DNA of 64,000 nt from Paractinoplanes ferrugineus (GCF_016862195.1 NZ_BOMM01000029.1:1-64000); one strand, 5' to 3'. Numbered from the stretch's first letter, positions 1-9,168 are shown. Made by a program: numbers and translations. Notes: generated by a model not told the origin, from the sequence alone.

Positions 1-616
1 CCTCGGTGATCTGGGTGTTGAGCAGCGCCAGGTTGCGCTGCACCTCGGCGGCGGCCGACTGCGGGACGGCCACGTTGACGTTCACCTGCGGGCAGCTGAT
101 GTTGCCGACCGCGTTCGCCGCGCCGTTGCCGTTGTTGCCGGCGGCGGCTCCCCCGCCGTTGCCGGCGACCTGGGTCGGCTGCGCGGCGGAGGCGCCCCCG
201 CCCTGGTTCAGGGTGCAGGTCTTGAGGCCCTCGGCGTTGAGGTCCGGCTTGGCCGCGTTGCGGCCGATCGCGGTCTCGATCCGGTTGATGGTGGCGAACC
301 GCTTGTCGGCCAGCGGGCCGAGGATCGCGTTCTGGATGAAGTTGGCGCCGCCCTGGCCGACCGAGGACTTCAGCCGCGCGTTGGCCTCGTTGATCTGGGT
401 GTTGAGCAGCTGGAGGTTGCTGGCCACCTCGTTCTGCGCCTGGGCCGGCACGGCCACGTTGACGCGCAGGGCGGGACAGTTGACCGTCGGGACGGCCGCG
501 TCGGCGGAGGCGACGCCTAGACCGACACCGACGATGGCAACCGCGACGCCGGCCACGGCGCCGATCTGCCAGCGGCGCGCGTTACTCTGGGGCTTCTTCG
601 ACCGGGAGCTGTACAT
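1..616 (-). CDS. Secreted protein with internal repeats, partial (3' end outside window)
   Basis: The reading frame opens at the ATG whose first base is 616, 6 bases after a GCAGGAA ribosome binding site. It stays open to the left edge, so the C-terminus is missing. The product starts MYSSRSKKPQ, has one hydrophobic segment at about residues 18-36 and then an Ala-X-Ala-like cleavage region, so export is likely. The mature part holds two copies of a module: a Cys-Pro pair, then a V-N-V-A-V-P motif, then a helix ending LLNTQI. The first copy starts near residue 44 and the second near residue 172. A Gly/Asn/Ala-rich linker separates them. I do not recognise the family. Its role at the cell surface is inference from the signal sequence alone. 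Confidence 0.7.
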   Translation of the reverse strand, partial: MYSSRSKKPQSNARRWQIGAVAGVAVAIVGVGLGVASADAAVPTVNCPALRVNVAVPAQAQNEVASNLQLLNTQINEANARLKSSVGQGGANFIQNAILGPLADKRFATINRIETAIGRNAAKPDLNAEGLKTCTLNQGGGASAAQPTQVAGNGGGAAAGNNGNGAANAVGNISCPQVNVNVAVPQSAAAEVQRNLALLNTQITE

Positions 617-750
617 TGGTTCCTGCGCCTTCTCGTATGCCTGACCAACTCGCTACGGCTGGCAATACGGGAGCGCTCCCAGGATCGGATCAACGCTTAA
701 GGATTTTTTTATCCGCGCTGATCAATCGGTCCGCGAACCCCGGTCCGGAC

Positions 751-1992
751 TCACCGGCCCAGGATCATGTCGAGCCAGGGGTTCCGGAAGGTGCCGGCCG
801 GGTCGTAACGGCTCACCAGCTCCTTGAAGTCGCCGAACTTCTCGTACTCCGCGGCCAGTGTCGCCGGCGCCGTCGTGAACACCTTGCCCCAGTGCGGGCG
901 CGGGTGCAGATGCGCCAGCCGCTCCTCCACCTGCGCGACCACCGGCAGCACCGCGTCGGTGTCGGCGATCCAGGTGAAGTGCAGCGCCACCGACTCCCGG
1001 TGGTAGTTGGGGCTCAGCCACAGCTCGTCGGCCGCGATCCCGCGGATCTCGCAGACCTGCAGCACCGGCGTGATCCGCTCGCGCACCGACGCGACCGCGT
1101 CGATCGCGGCCAGGGCGTCGGCGGCGGGGACGTGCCACTCCGACTGGAGCTCCTCGCCCGCGCTCGGGGTGAACTCCATCCGGAAATGCGGCAGCCGGGT
1201 GTGCCACGCGCCGGGCTCGCCGGACTGGTCGGTGCTGTTGGCCGGCGGCATGCCGGGCACGGGGTGGCGCGGACCGTCGGCACGGCGGGCGCCGTACCAG
1301 TCCCCGGTAAGCTCCGACGCCCGCTTGAGCCAGGCCATGTTGGCGTCGAGGCCGGTCCAGTCGGTGAACAGGCTCACGCTGTAGCCGTCGGCGAGCATCT
1401 TCGGCAGGGAACTCTCGATCGAGGCGCGCGGCACGTCGTCGTACACGTACTGCCGCAGTTCGAAGGCCGGCACGACGTCGAGGGTCAGGGCGGTGACGAT
1501 GCCCGGGGCGCCCAGCCCGACGACCGCGCCGAGCAGGTCGGCGTCGGCCCGGGTGAGCACGACCCGGCGGCCGGTGCCGTCGATCAGCTCCAGGCCGGAG
1601 ACCGAGGCGGCCAGGTTGGCGTTGCGGATGCCGGAGCCGTGCGTGGCGGTCTGGACCGCCCCGGCGACCGAGATGTGCGGCAGCGAGGCCATGTTCGGCA
1701 CGGCCAGGCCCGCCTCGTCGAGGGCGACGGCCAGCTCGCCGTACTTGATGCCGCCGTCGATACGCACCGACCGGCGGTCGGCCGCGACCTCCACCGTGCG
1801 GGGCAGGCCGCCCAGGCTGATCAGGCCGCCCTCGGTGTCGGCCATCCGGTTGAACGAGTGGCCACTGCCCAGCACCCGCAGGGGTCCGCCGGCGGCAACC
1901 AGCTCCTGGATCTGATCGACGCTGGTGGGGCGATGCAACTCCTTCGCTCCGAAGACGATGTTGCCGGCCCAGTTGGTCACGTGCTCGCTCAT
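751..1992 (-). CDS. Alditol-oxidase-like FAD-binding oxidoreductase
   Basis: This 413-residue VAO/GMC-type flavoprotein closely resembles actinomycete alditol (xylitol/sorbitol) oxidase in length and layout. The FAD-binding half starts at TNWAGN. It carries the GSGHSFN motif, where His45 is the expected covalent FAD attachment site, and then ASLPHISVAGAV and THGSG. The substrate half contains a conserved HWGKVF motif near the C-terminus. Such enzymes oxidise polyols at the terminal hydroxyl and reduce O2 to H2O2. The ATG at 1992 is preferred over the GTG nine bases upstream because a GGTGGAG ribosome binding site lies directly before it and because the family starts this way. The gene is divergent from the secreted Ig-like gene. 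D-arabinono-lactone oxidase is the main alternative. Confidence 0.85.
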   Translation of the reverse strand: MSEHVTNWAGNIVFGAKELHRPTSVDQIQELVAAGGPLRVLGSGHSFNRMADTEGGLISLGGLPRTVEVAADRRSVRIDGGIKYGELAVALDEAGLAVPNMASLPHISVAGAVQTATHGSGIRNANLAASVSGLELIDGTGRRVVLTRADADLLGAVVGLGAPGIVTALTLDVVPAFELRQYVYDDVPRASIESSLPKMLADGYSVSLFTDWTGLDANMAWLKRASELTGDWYGARRADGPRHPVPGMPPANSTDQSGEPGAWHTRLPHFRMEFTPSAGEELQSEWHVPAADALAAIDAVASVRERITPVLQVCEIRGIAADELWLSPNYHRESVALHFTWIADTDAVLPVVAQVEERLAHLHPRPHWGKVFTTAPATLAAEYEKFGDFKELVSRYDPAGTFRNPWLDMILGR

Positions 1993-2068
1993 GTACTCCA
2001 CCCTACGGTCCTCGGTTCAACTTCTAAAAGATCTTGATCGCCGGGTACGGCGGCCGATTCTCCCCGCT

Positions 2069-3808
2069 GTGAAGTCCCGATTCCCCGCAGCCGCCGCAGT
2101 GGTCCTCGCCGCCGCCTCGTTCGGCCTGTCCGCCGCCCCTGTTCCGGCCCTCGCCGCCACGAGGACCGTCTCGGCCGCCGCGCCCGGCGATCTCGAGACT
2201 CACCCGTTGACCATCTCGGCGATCGACGTCAGCCCGGCCTCGCCCGCCGTCGGCGCGATCCTGATCACGCCGACCATCGACGCGTTCGCCGACATCAAGG
2301 TCGTCAAGATGACCGTAACCGGCCCCAACGGCCGGGCGGCCAACTTCTCGTCGTCCGTCGCGCCGTACGCGATGACGTGGAACAGTGCCGGTCAGACCGG
2401 CAGTGCCAAGATCGTGGTGACCGCCACCGACACGCTCGGCAACACCACCGTCGCCAGCACCACGGTGCTCGTCGACAACACCCCGCCGTCGGCGACCGTC
2501 ACCCTGCCGTCGCTGGTCGCCGCGACCACGCCGGTGACCCTCGACAACCCGTCCGCCGACACCGCCAAGATGGACGTCTACCTCAAGAACGACCTGATCG
2601 GCTCGACCACGTCGGCGCCCTGGACGGTGCCGTGGGACACCACCGGGTACACCGGCACGGTCACCCTCAAGATCGTCGTGACCGACACCGCCGGCAACAC
2701 CGCCGCCAGCACCAAGACCCTCGGCATCGACAACACCGGCCCGAAGCTGACCTGGGCCGGACCGATCGGCTCGGCCAAGACCGCCATGCGCGGCACGATC
2801 CAGGTCAAGGCGGGCGCCGCCGACCCGGCCGGCGTCGTCTCGGTCGAGGTCGTCGGCCCGGACGGCACCGTGCTCGGCGAGGACGCCGTGTCGCCGTACG
2901 TGATCCCGGTCGACACCAGTGACTTCAACGGCAGCACCGTGTTCACCCTGCGGTCCACCGACAAGCTGGGCAACACCAGCACCCTCGACCAGACGCTGGT
3001 GTTCGACAACACCGCGCCGGTCATCGCCGACGTGGCGATCAGCCCGGCCCCGCCGGCCCGCGGCGTCGTCACGATCGCCCCCGACATCAGCGACAACACC
3101 GGCATCAGGGGCGTCAGCATCACGCTCGCGCTGCCCAGCGGCCGCAAGGTCAACCTGGCCGCCAACGTCGCGCCGTACGCCGTGTCGTGGGTCAGCAACG
3201 GCACCACCGGCGACGTGACCGCGACCGTCACCGCCACCGACTTCGCCGGCAACGCCAGCACGTCGACCGAGACGTTCCGGGTCGACAACCTGGCGCCGTC
3301 CGCGCTCTGGACGCTGCCGAACTACGTCAACGGCGTCGTCCCGATCGCGCTCAGCGACCCGGCCGACGACACCGCCCTGATGGAGCTGCAGATCAAGGGC
3401 AAGACGGTCACGCAGATCACCTCGGCGCCGTGGTCGATCGACTGGGACACCACCGGCCTGAGCGGACCGGTGCCGATCGCCATCCGGGTGACCGACACCG
3501 CCGGCAACGTCTCGCAGGTCCTCAAGACGATCGTCGCGGACTACACCGGCCCGATCGTGGCGGTCGTCTCGACGAACAAGCTGATCGGCCCGGCCCAGAT
3601 CCGGCTGAGCGTCACCGACCTGGCCGGCACCGCCTCGGTGGAGCTGCTCGACGCCACCGGCGCGAGCCTCGCCACCGCGACGAACGGCCCCTATACCCTC
3701 AACGTCGACACGACGAGCATGAAGAAGGGCCCGGTCACCTGGACCCTGAAGGCGACCGACAAGCTCGGCAACGTCCGCAGCGTCCAGAAGTCGTTCTTCA
3801 TCTCCTAG
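2069..3808 (+). CDS. Secreted protein of six Ig-like domains
   Basis: The product is 579 residues. The GTG at 2069 is chosen because it directly starts a Sec signal peptide (basic VKSR, hydrophobic core, cleavage near PALA). The frame is open further upstream, but those residues do not look like a protein start. The mature part is six bacterial Ig-like domains of about 80-95 residues. Each ends in a strand such as VTDTAGN or STDKLGN followed by (V/I/F)DN(T) linkers. The domains fall into three types arranged A-B-C-A'-B'-C'. No anchor, catalytic site or LPXTG motif is visible. The protein is probably an extracellular adhesion or structural protein. It ends just before a strong terminator. Confidence 0.8.
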   Translation: MKSRFPAAAAVVLAAASFGLSAAPVPALAATRTVSAAAPGDLETHPLTISAIDVSPASPAVGAILITPTIDAFADIKVVKMTVTGPNGRAANFSSSVAPYAMTWNSAGQTGSAKIVVTATDTLGNTTVASTTVLVDNTPPSATVTLPSLVAATTPVTLDNPSADTAKMDVYLKNDLIGSTTSAPWTVPWDTTGYTGTVTLKIVVTDTAGNTAASTKTLGIDNTGPKLTWAGPIGSAKTAMRGTIQVKAGAADPAGVVSVEVVGPDGTVLGEDAVSPYVIPVDTSDFNGSTVFTLRSTDKLGNTSTLDQTLVFDNTAPVIADVAISPAPPARGVVTIAPDISDNTGIRGVSITLALPSGRKVNLAANVAPYAVSWVSNGTTGDVTATVTATDFAGNASTSTETFRVDNLAPSALWTLPNYVNGVVPIALSDPADDTALMELQIKGKTVTQITSAPWSIDWDTTGLSGPVPIAIRVTDTAGNVSQVLKTIVADYTGPIVAVVSTNKLIGPAQIRLSVTDLAGTASVELLDATGASLATATNGPYTLNVDTTSMKKGPVTWTLKATDKLGNVRSVQKSFFIS

Positions 3809-3835
3809 GCGGCGCGGGTCACCCCCGTCAGATCC

Positions 3836-3863
3836 GGAGCGGGCCGAGTCCTCGGCCCGCTCC
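3836..3863. terminator. Rho-independent-type hairpin after the Ig-like gene
   Basis: A perfect 13-base inverted repeat (GGAGCGGGCCGAG and its complement) has a 2-base loop and starts 27 bases after the stop codon. There is no clear T-run, as is common in actinomycetes. Confidence 0.7.
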
Positions 3864-4027
3864 GTCGTCGTGCGCCGCGAACCGCGAGACGAAACGAGTC
3901 AGCCGGAGCCGCGGATACGGGCGCCGTCATCGACTCACGGTGCATGGGAGAACGGGCGCCGCAAGTTGCTCCAACCGGGATCGATACGGACGATCGTCAC
4001 ACCCCGACCTCGGAAGGACGGCGATAC

Positions 4028-5796
4028 GTGCAGTCATCCCTCTCGGCGGGTGGCGATGCCGCCGCCACCGCTGACCTGAGCGGCCGCTGCGTCGGCAGCT
4101 CGTACGTCCTCGTCTGCCCGGTCGGCCATGGCGCCACCGGCACCGTCTGGCGCGGCATCGATCGGGCCACCGGCGAGTACGTGGCGGTGAAACTGCTCCA
4201 CGAAGGCCTGCTGCGGCAGCCGAAACTGGTCATCCGGTTCGTGCAGGAGCGCACCATCCTGATGATGATGCGCCACGAGAACATCGTCGGCGTCCGCGAC
4301 CTGTTCTCGGTCGGCGGCTCGCTCGCCCTGGTGATGGACTATGTCAGCGGCGGAAGCCTGCGTGCCCGGTTGCAGAGTGCCGGAACGCTGCCGCCGGCGG
4401 AGGCGGCGGGCGTGCTCGCCCAGGTCGCGGCGGCCCTGACCCAGGCGCACGAGATGGGCGTGGTGCACCGCGACGTCAAACCGGACAACATCCTCCTCGA
4501 GGTCGCCGAGGACGGCCGGCACGCGGTGCGGCTCACCGACTTCGGCATCGCCCGGGTGCTCGACGCGGCCGGCCTGACCACCCCGCACGCGATCGTCGGC
4601 ACCCCGCACTACATGGCGCCCGAGGCGATCCAGGGCGAGGCCGAACCGGCGTCCGACGTCTACTCGGTGGGCGTCGCGCTGTTCGAGCTGGTGACCGGCC
4701 GCCCGCCGTACTCCGGCGAGCCGCTCGCCGTGCTCCGCCGGCACCTGGAGGAGTCGCCGGTGGCCCCGCCCGGCATGCCGGGCGAGGTGTGGTCGCTCGT
4801 CGAGTGGTGCATGGACAAGGAACCGGCGCAGCGCCCCACCGCCGGCGAACTGGGCGTCGCGTTGCGCGAGCTGGCCCGGCAGATGTCGGGCGTGCCGGCG
4901 CTGACGTCGGTCACCGCGGGCGGTGAGTCGAGGCGCGAGATGACCGCCCCGGTCGGCCCGCCCCATCCGTCGGTGCGGCCGCCGGCCCGCCGCCGCCCGC
5001 GGCACAACGGCCCCCGGTCGTGGATGTACCAGCGGCACGGCCTGCTGGCGACACTCGTGGCGGCCGTGGTGGTGCTCGCCGGCCTGGGCGGCTTCAACAC
5101 CTGGAGGCTGCTCGACGACCGGGACGCCTCGGCGACCACCGGGCTGCCGCTGCTCGCCCCGGGCACGCCCGCCGTCACCGCGAGCGGGTCCGCCGATCCG
5201 GCCGGCCCGCGGCCGGCGAGATCGATCCCCGGGCGGTGGCCGGCACCCCACCGGCGCCGACCGGCGGCGGCGCGGCCGGCTCCGGCGCGGCGGGCGGGGA
5301 CGGCGCCGGCGCCACGGACGGCGCCACGGCGCCGACGGGTGAGCCGGCCGACCCAGTGGGCGGCGGCGCGGTGGGGGGCGGCGCGGTGGGCGGCGGGGCG
5401 GTCGGGGGCGGCACGGTCGGGGGCGGCACGCAGGTCGAGTTCGGACCGTGGCGGTGCGGCGACGAGTACGGCTGGAGCCTGGGCCATCCGGTGCTGGCCC
5501 GGCCGTGCCACTCGACGGGCTCGGCGGTACGGGTGCTGGGCCAGGCCGAGGCGCCCCCCGGCGTGCAGCTCGACGTGTCGCTGACGGTGCGGGACGCGCG
5601 CAGCGACGAGGTGGTGGCCGGCCCGTACACCTGCAAGGGTTTGATGTTCACCGATTTCGCCCTGAAGCACAGCTGCGGACCGGCCGACCTGGAACCGCCG
5701 CGCGGCGGGCCCTACGTGGTGGCGGAGACCTGGCGTTACACCGCCCGGCCGCTGCTGCCCGCCGGCAGTGCCCGGGGGCCGGAGTTCAGCTGGTGA
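4028..5796 (+). CDS. Membrane Ser/Thr protein kinase with extracellular Cys domain; apparent frameshift near 5195-5240
   Basis: The GTG at 4028 follows an AAGGA ribosome binding site. The PknB-type kinase domain covers about residues 25-290: glycine loop VGHGATG (32-38), Lys55 in VAVK, the HRDVKPDN catalytic loop near 147, DFG at 171 and APE near 198. One transmembrane segment lies at about 338-358. Past about residue 390 the original frame becomes an Arg/Trp-rich string and stops at 5584. The frame one base behind it reads a Gly/Ala/Pro linker, four GGGxVG repeats and a compact domain with four cysteines, ending at 5796. The intact protein therefore needs a -1 shift. A lost base in the GC-rich stretch is the simplest explanation. 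The extracellular domain is probably a sensor; its ligand is unknown. Confidence 0.75.
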
Positions 5797-5824
5797 AGGC
5801 GCGGCCGGACAGCGGCCGCGCCTT
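5796..5824. terminator. Bidirectional hairpin between kinase and GNAT genes
   Basis: A perfect 12-base inverted repeat (AAGGCGCGGCCG and its complement, loop GACAG) begins at the last base of the kinase stop codon. It can serve both convergent genes. Confidence 0.7.
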
Positions 5825-5845
5825 CGATGCCCATCCGGACCGGGA

Positions 5846-6451
5846 TCAGCCCTTGCGCCACATCCGGAAGAAGTTGGTGCCGTCCGGAAGCGGCATCTCG
5901 AACGGGTCCATGTCGACGTAACCGCTGCGACGGTAGAGACGCACGTTGTTCTCGTTGGTCGCCTCGAGGTACTGCGGAACGCCGGCCGCGTCGAGCTCGT
6001 CGTGCGTGTGCTTCATCAGCTTGCCGCCCAGACCGTGGTCCTGGTGGTCGGGGTGGACCGCGAGGAACGCGAGGTGCCAGTGCGGGTCGTGCGGGTGGTG
6101 CGCGGCGAAGAGCTCGTCGAGCGCCTGGAACCGGTCGAGGTACGGACCCGCGAGGGCGGCGAGCCGCTCCTCGTAGTTCTCCGGGTCGGGAGCCTCGCGC
6201 GTGTAGTCGAACCAGACGGCGGTGGCGGCGATGCCGTTGCCCGACGGGTCGTCGATCACGTCGACCCGGCCGTAGGCGTTCGCGTGCTCGGTGAGCAGGC
6301 CGAAGTAGTCGGTGTGTACCTTCAGGCGATCCTCTTCCGGCGGCACCAGATATGCACAGGCGCCGAGGTGGAAGAAGGACTGGCTGATGAGGTGTCCGAT
6401 GTCGGCGAGTTCGTCCTCGCGCGCGGGCCGGATCTCGGGGTAGTCGGTCAC
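5846..6451 (-). CDS. GNAT family N-acetyltransferase
   Basis: The product is 201 residues. It shows the GNAT acetyl-CoA core HLAFLAVHPDHQDHGLGGKLM at about 125-145, here read as beta4, the Q/R-x-x-G-x-G/A loop variant DHGLGG and helix 3. It also has the ATNENNVRLYRRSGYV segment typical of the C-terminal strand. The GTG start is preceded by a GGAGAAA ribosome binding site. The gene is the last of a three-gene minus-strand operon, 56 bases after an APC permease, so a small amine or amino acid is a plausible acyl acceptor. That substrate is an inference from context. Confidence 0.85.
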   Translation of the reverse strand: MTDYPEIRPAREDELADIGHLISQSFFHLGACAYLVPPEEDRLKVHTDYFGLLTEHANAYGRVDVIDDPSGNGIAATAVWFDYTREAPDPENYEERLAALAGPYLDRFQALDELFAAHHPHDPHWHLAFLAVHPDHQDHGLGGKLMKHTHDELDAAGVPQYLEATNENNVRLYRRSGYVDMDPFEMPLPDGTNFFRMWRKG

Positions 6452-6507
6452 GCTGGGTTTCTCCTTCGACCCGGCCGCCGGAGCGCCGGGGTTGGCTCAG
6501 TGCTGGG

Positions 6508-8019
6508 TCAGACGTTGTTGTCGCCGGCGAGCGCTGCCGCGAACCCGCCGCCGCCGCTGCCCGCGGTCGCGCTGCGGGCACCGAGGCCGATGCCGGAGTA
6601 GACGTCGGGCCGGCTGCTGCGCAGCACGAGTGCCCAGAGGACACCGGCGAGGGTGATCACGCCGTAGGCCAGCGGCACGACCCAGGTGGGCGTGCTGCCC
6701 GGCTCGACACCGAACAGGGTGGCGATGTTGGACAGCGCCAGGTAGCTCATGACCAGCAGCAGGATGGTGCCGATGACCGGGGCGCCGATGCGGTGCCAGA
6801 AGTCCTCGCCCTCCGGACGGCGGGCGAAGTAGCCGATGACCGCGATCGAGGCGACGGTGATCAGCAGCAGGACGCCGATGCCGCCGGCCGAACCGCCCCA
6901 GAAGAACATCTGGACCAGCGGGTCCCAGCCCATGATCGCGTAGAGCACGATCATGAAGAGGCCGAGGGCCGACTGGGCGAGCGAGCCGTTCTTGGGCGCG
7001 CCGGTGCCCGGCACGGTCTTGCCGAACGCGCGCGGGAGCACGCCCTCGCGGCCGAGCGAGAAGGTGTAGCGCGAGATGATGTTGTGGAACGAGATCATCG
7101 CGGCGATCAGCGAGGTCAGGAACAGCGCGTGGCCGAGGTGCACGGCCGTGGAGCCGAGCTGGTCGGCGGCGACGTTGAAGAACAGGTCGGGGCCCTCCTT
7201 GCCGGCCCGCTCGACCACGTTGTCCCCGGCGGTCGAGATCATCGCCCAGGCGGCGAAACCGTAGAGCAGGGCGATCAGGGCGATCGAGATGTAGGTGGCC
7301 CGCGAGACCGTACGGCGCGGGTCGCGCGACTCCTCGGAGAAGACCACCGACTGCTCGAAGCCGACGAAGCCGGTGATCGCCATGGCCAGCAGCGCACCCG
7401 AGCCGGCACCGACGAGGCTGCCCGGGTCGACCGGGGCGGACGAGGCGTGGAAGTTCGGCGAGAACAGATCGGAGAAGCTGAACACCACGACCAGGATGAT
7501 CTCGGCGACCAGCAGGGTGGCCAGCACCTTGCCGTTGACCGCGACGTCGCGCACCCCGAGCACGGCGGTGATCGCCCAGCAGACCAGGGCGAGGATCCAC
7601 CACTGGATGTCGACGCCGAACCAGTCGGCGAACAGCGGCTGCGCGATCGCGCCGAAACCGCCGTACGCGGCGATCTGGAAGCAGTTGTAGGCGAGCAGAG
7701 CCAGCCAGGACGCACCGACGCCGACCGGGCGGCCGATGCCCTGCGAGATGTATGCGTAGAAAGCGCCGGCGTTGGCGATGTGGCGCGACATGGCGACGTA
7801 GCCGACGGCGAAGAGCGCGAGAACGACTGCCATCGCGACGAAGGCGATGGAGATGCCGGTCAGACCGGTGACCGCGAGGCCGGTGGGCACGACGCCCGCG
7901 ACCACGGTCAGCGGCGCGGCCGCGGACATGACGAAGAAGACCACCGCAGCGACGCCGAGGCGGTCACGGGCCAGTGCGTTGGACAGCTGGCTCTGCGGTG
8001 GGGAGGTGGTGGCGGACAC
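6508..8019 (-). CDS. APC family amino acid/amine permease
   Basis: This is a 503-residue integral membrane protein with about 12 hydrophobic helices. The first carries the APC motif AAPLTVVAGVVPTGLAVTG. A later helix has GFEQSVVFSEESRDPRRTV, the typical conserved loop after helix 6. It should take up an amino acid or polyamine by cation symport or exchange. The GTG start has a GGAG ribosome binding site 7 bases upstream. It lies between the GPP34 gene (49-base gap) and a GNAT acetyltransferase, and all three are probably co-transcribed. The substrate cannot be read from the sequence. Confidence 0.88.
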   Translation of the reverse strand: MSATTSPPQSQLSNALARDRLGVAAVVFFVMSAAAPLTVVAGVVPTGLAVTGLTGISIAFVAMAVVLALFAVGYVAMSRHIANAGAFYAYISQGIGRPVGVGASWLALLAYNCFQIAAYGGFGAIAQPLFADWFGVDIQWWILALVCWAITAVLGVRDVAVNGKVLATLLVAEIILVVVFSFSDLFSPNFHASSAPVDPGSLVGAGSGALLAMAITGFVGFEQSVVFSEESRDPRRTVSRATYISIALIALLYGFAAWAMISTAGDNVVERAGKEGPDLFFNVAADQLGSTAVHLGHALFLTSLIAAMISFHNIISRYTFSLGREGVLPRAFGKTVPGTGAPKNGSLAQSALGLFMIVLYAIMGWDPLVQMFFWGGSAGGIGVLLLITVASIAVIGYFARRPEGEDFWHRIGAPVIGTILLLVMSYLALSNIATLFGVEPGSTPTWVVPLAYGVITLAGVLWALVLRSSRPDVYSGIGLGARSATAGSGGGGFAAALAGDNNV

Positions 8020-8068
8020 GCGTGTCTCCAGGAGGGGGTGAGGGGGTGTGGTGTGGTGGAGGGGGAGT

Positions 8069-8719
8069 TCAGGCGCGCCGGGCCATGACGGCGTCGCCCA
8101 CCGCGGCCTCGCAGTGCGCGACGAGGTCCTGCAGCATGGCCGGGAGCCGGCGCCGGAACTGGTCGAACAACGCCGAGCGGCCGCGGGCGTCGAGGGTGAG
8201 GAAGACGTGCTGGTCGAGACCGGTGGCCATGATCAGGCCGCCGAGGACCAGGTCGGGGACGTCGAGCAGCTCACCGCGCCCGATGAAGGTGCGGATGCGG
8301 GTGGCGGGCCAGCCGGCGACCATCGAGTCGGCCGGGACGAACGACACCTTGGATCCGAGCAGGCCGCGCTTCTCCTGGCGAAGCAGCAGGCCGGCCCGGG
8401 AGAGCCGGCGCTCCACCAGGTCGGTGGCGATGCCGGTGGCGAGGAACGAGATCCAGTCCCGCACCGCGCGGTGATGCCCTTCGCGCAACAGCTGGTCCAG
8501 CACCGCGGTGGTGGCCGGATCGCCGGTCGGTCGATCATCGATCAACGCGAGTTTCCCGTCGACCAGATCCAGCCGCCGCCAGAAAACGAGCTCGCCGATC
8601 AGCGCCGCTGCGAGCCCGAGACCAAGTGTGGCCGGCGTCAGCAGGGACTTTCCCTTGACCGTGTCGTGCGCGGTCAGGAACAGATCATCGGCGAGGGGTA
8701 GCTGCGGCGACGACGCCAC
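8069..8719 (-). CDS. GPP34 (GOLPH3-like) family protein
   Basis: The product is 216 residues and matches the bacterial GPP34 family. It has LPLADDLFLTAHD near the N-terminus, a helical middle (LGLGLAAALIGELVFW), RRLSRAGLL and a C-terminal helical half with DVPDLVLGGLIMATGLDQHVF. Eukaryotic GOLPH3 binds phosphatidylinositol-4-phosphate on Golgi membranes. Actinobacteria carry many copies of unknown role, probably at the membrane. The GTG start has a very strong AGGAGGG ribosome binding site. It is the first gene of the operon with the APC permease and the acetyltransferase. Confidence 0.85.
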   Translation of the reverse strand: MASSPQLPLADDLFLTAHDTVKGKSLLTPATLGLGLAAALIGELVFWRRLDLVDGKLALIDDRPTGDPATTAVLDQLLREGHHRAVRDWISFLATGIATDLVERRLSRAGLLLRQEKRGLLGSKVSFVPADSMVAGWPATRIRTFIGRGELLDVPDLVLGGLIMATGLDQHVFLTLDARGRSALFDQFRRRLPAMLQDLVAHCEAAVGDAVMARRA

Positions 8720-9142
8720 TGCGGGCCCTCCTTAGTGGTGCGTTACTCCAGGACACAACTACCGACGGTAATTTCCATCGGCGGTTGCTATTGGTTACGT
8801 TGAGCGCCCCCCTGCGCAACATCGCGTAGCATGCCAGCGTGACGTGCAAGATGCAACGTCCTATGCGGAGCAAGTTGGAGTCCGGAGTGGCCGGATCGGA
8901 AACGCATTCCGGTAAACGCTTCTGACCTGCATCTCGTAACATTTATTTCGATGATTGTAAAGCGGATTTAACGCACGGACGGGTTACCCGCTGTCGATCA
9001 AGTCGATCGACGTTGATGCCCGAACTGGGCAGCAATCGACTGATAACGGACAGTATTGATGATCGCCGAAGTCTACACAGAGTAATGTCGACTGACGGTT
9101 ATTTGACGGCGCAAGTAAACCGGCGTAGGCTTGCCCTAATTA
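8720..9142. other. Intergenic region, relatively AT-rich, no gene seen
   Basis: This divergent region is clearly lower in GC than its surroundings and has stop codons in all frames. It must hold the promoters of the GPP34 operon (minus) and the dioxygenase gene (plus). A loose dyad, ACCGACGG...CCATCGGCGGT, sits near 8760-8785. I could not assign exact promoter boxes. Confidence 0.6.
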
Positions 9143-9156
9143 GTTGAAGCTTCAAC
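9143..9156. promoter_or_regulatory. Perfect palindromic operator candidate
   Basis: GTTGAAGCTTCAAC is a perfect 14-base palindrome placed directly before the GGAGG ribosome binding site of the dioxygenase gene. Its position in the 5' leader suits repression. TTGAAGCTTCAA-type boxes are typical of MarR-family repressors of oxidative or aromatic stress genes. No MarR gene lies in the window. Confidence 0.6.
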
Positions 9157-9168
9157 GGAGGTGTCCTC

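Noticed and set aside
5250..5584. Continuation of the kinase in its original frame to 5584
   Set aside because: The sequence is a run of Arg, Pro, Ala and Trp typical of a shifted GC-rich frame. The frame ending at 5796 gives a structured Cys-containing domain.
8685..8942. Minus-strand 85-codon frame in the AT-rich gap before the dioxygenase
   Set aside because: It overlaps the strong start of the GPP34 gene, has no ribosome binding site and no known motif.
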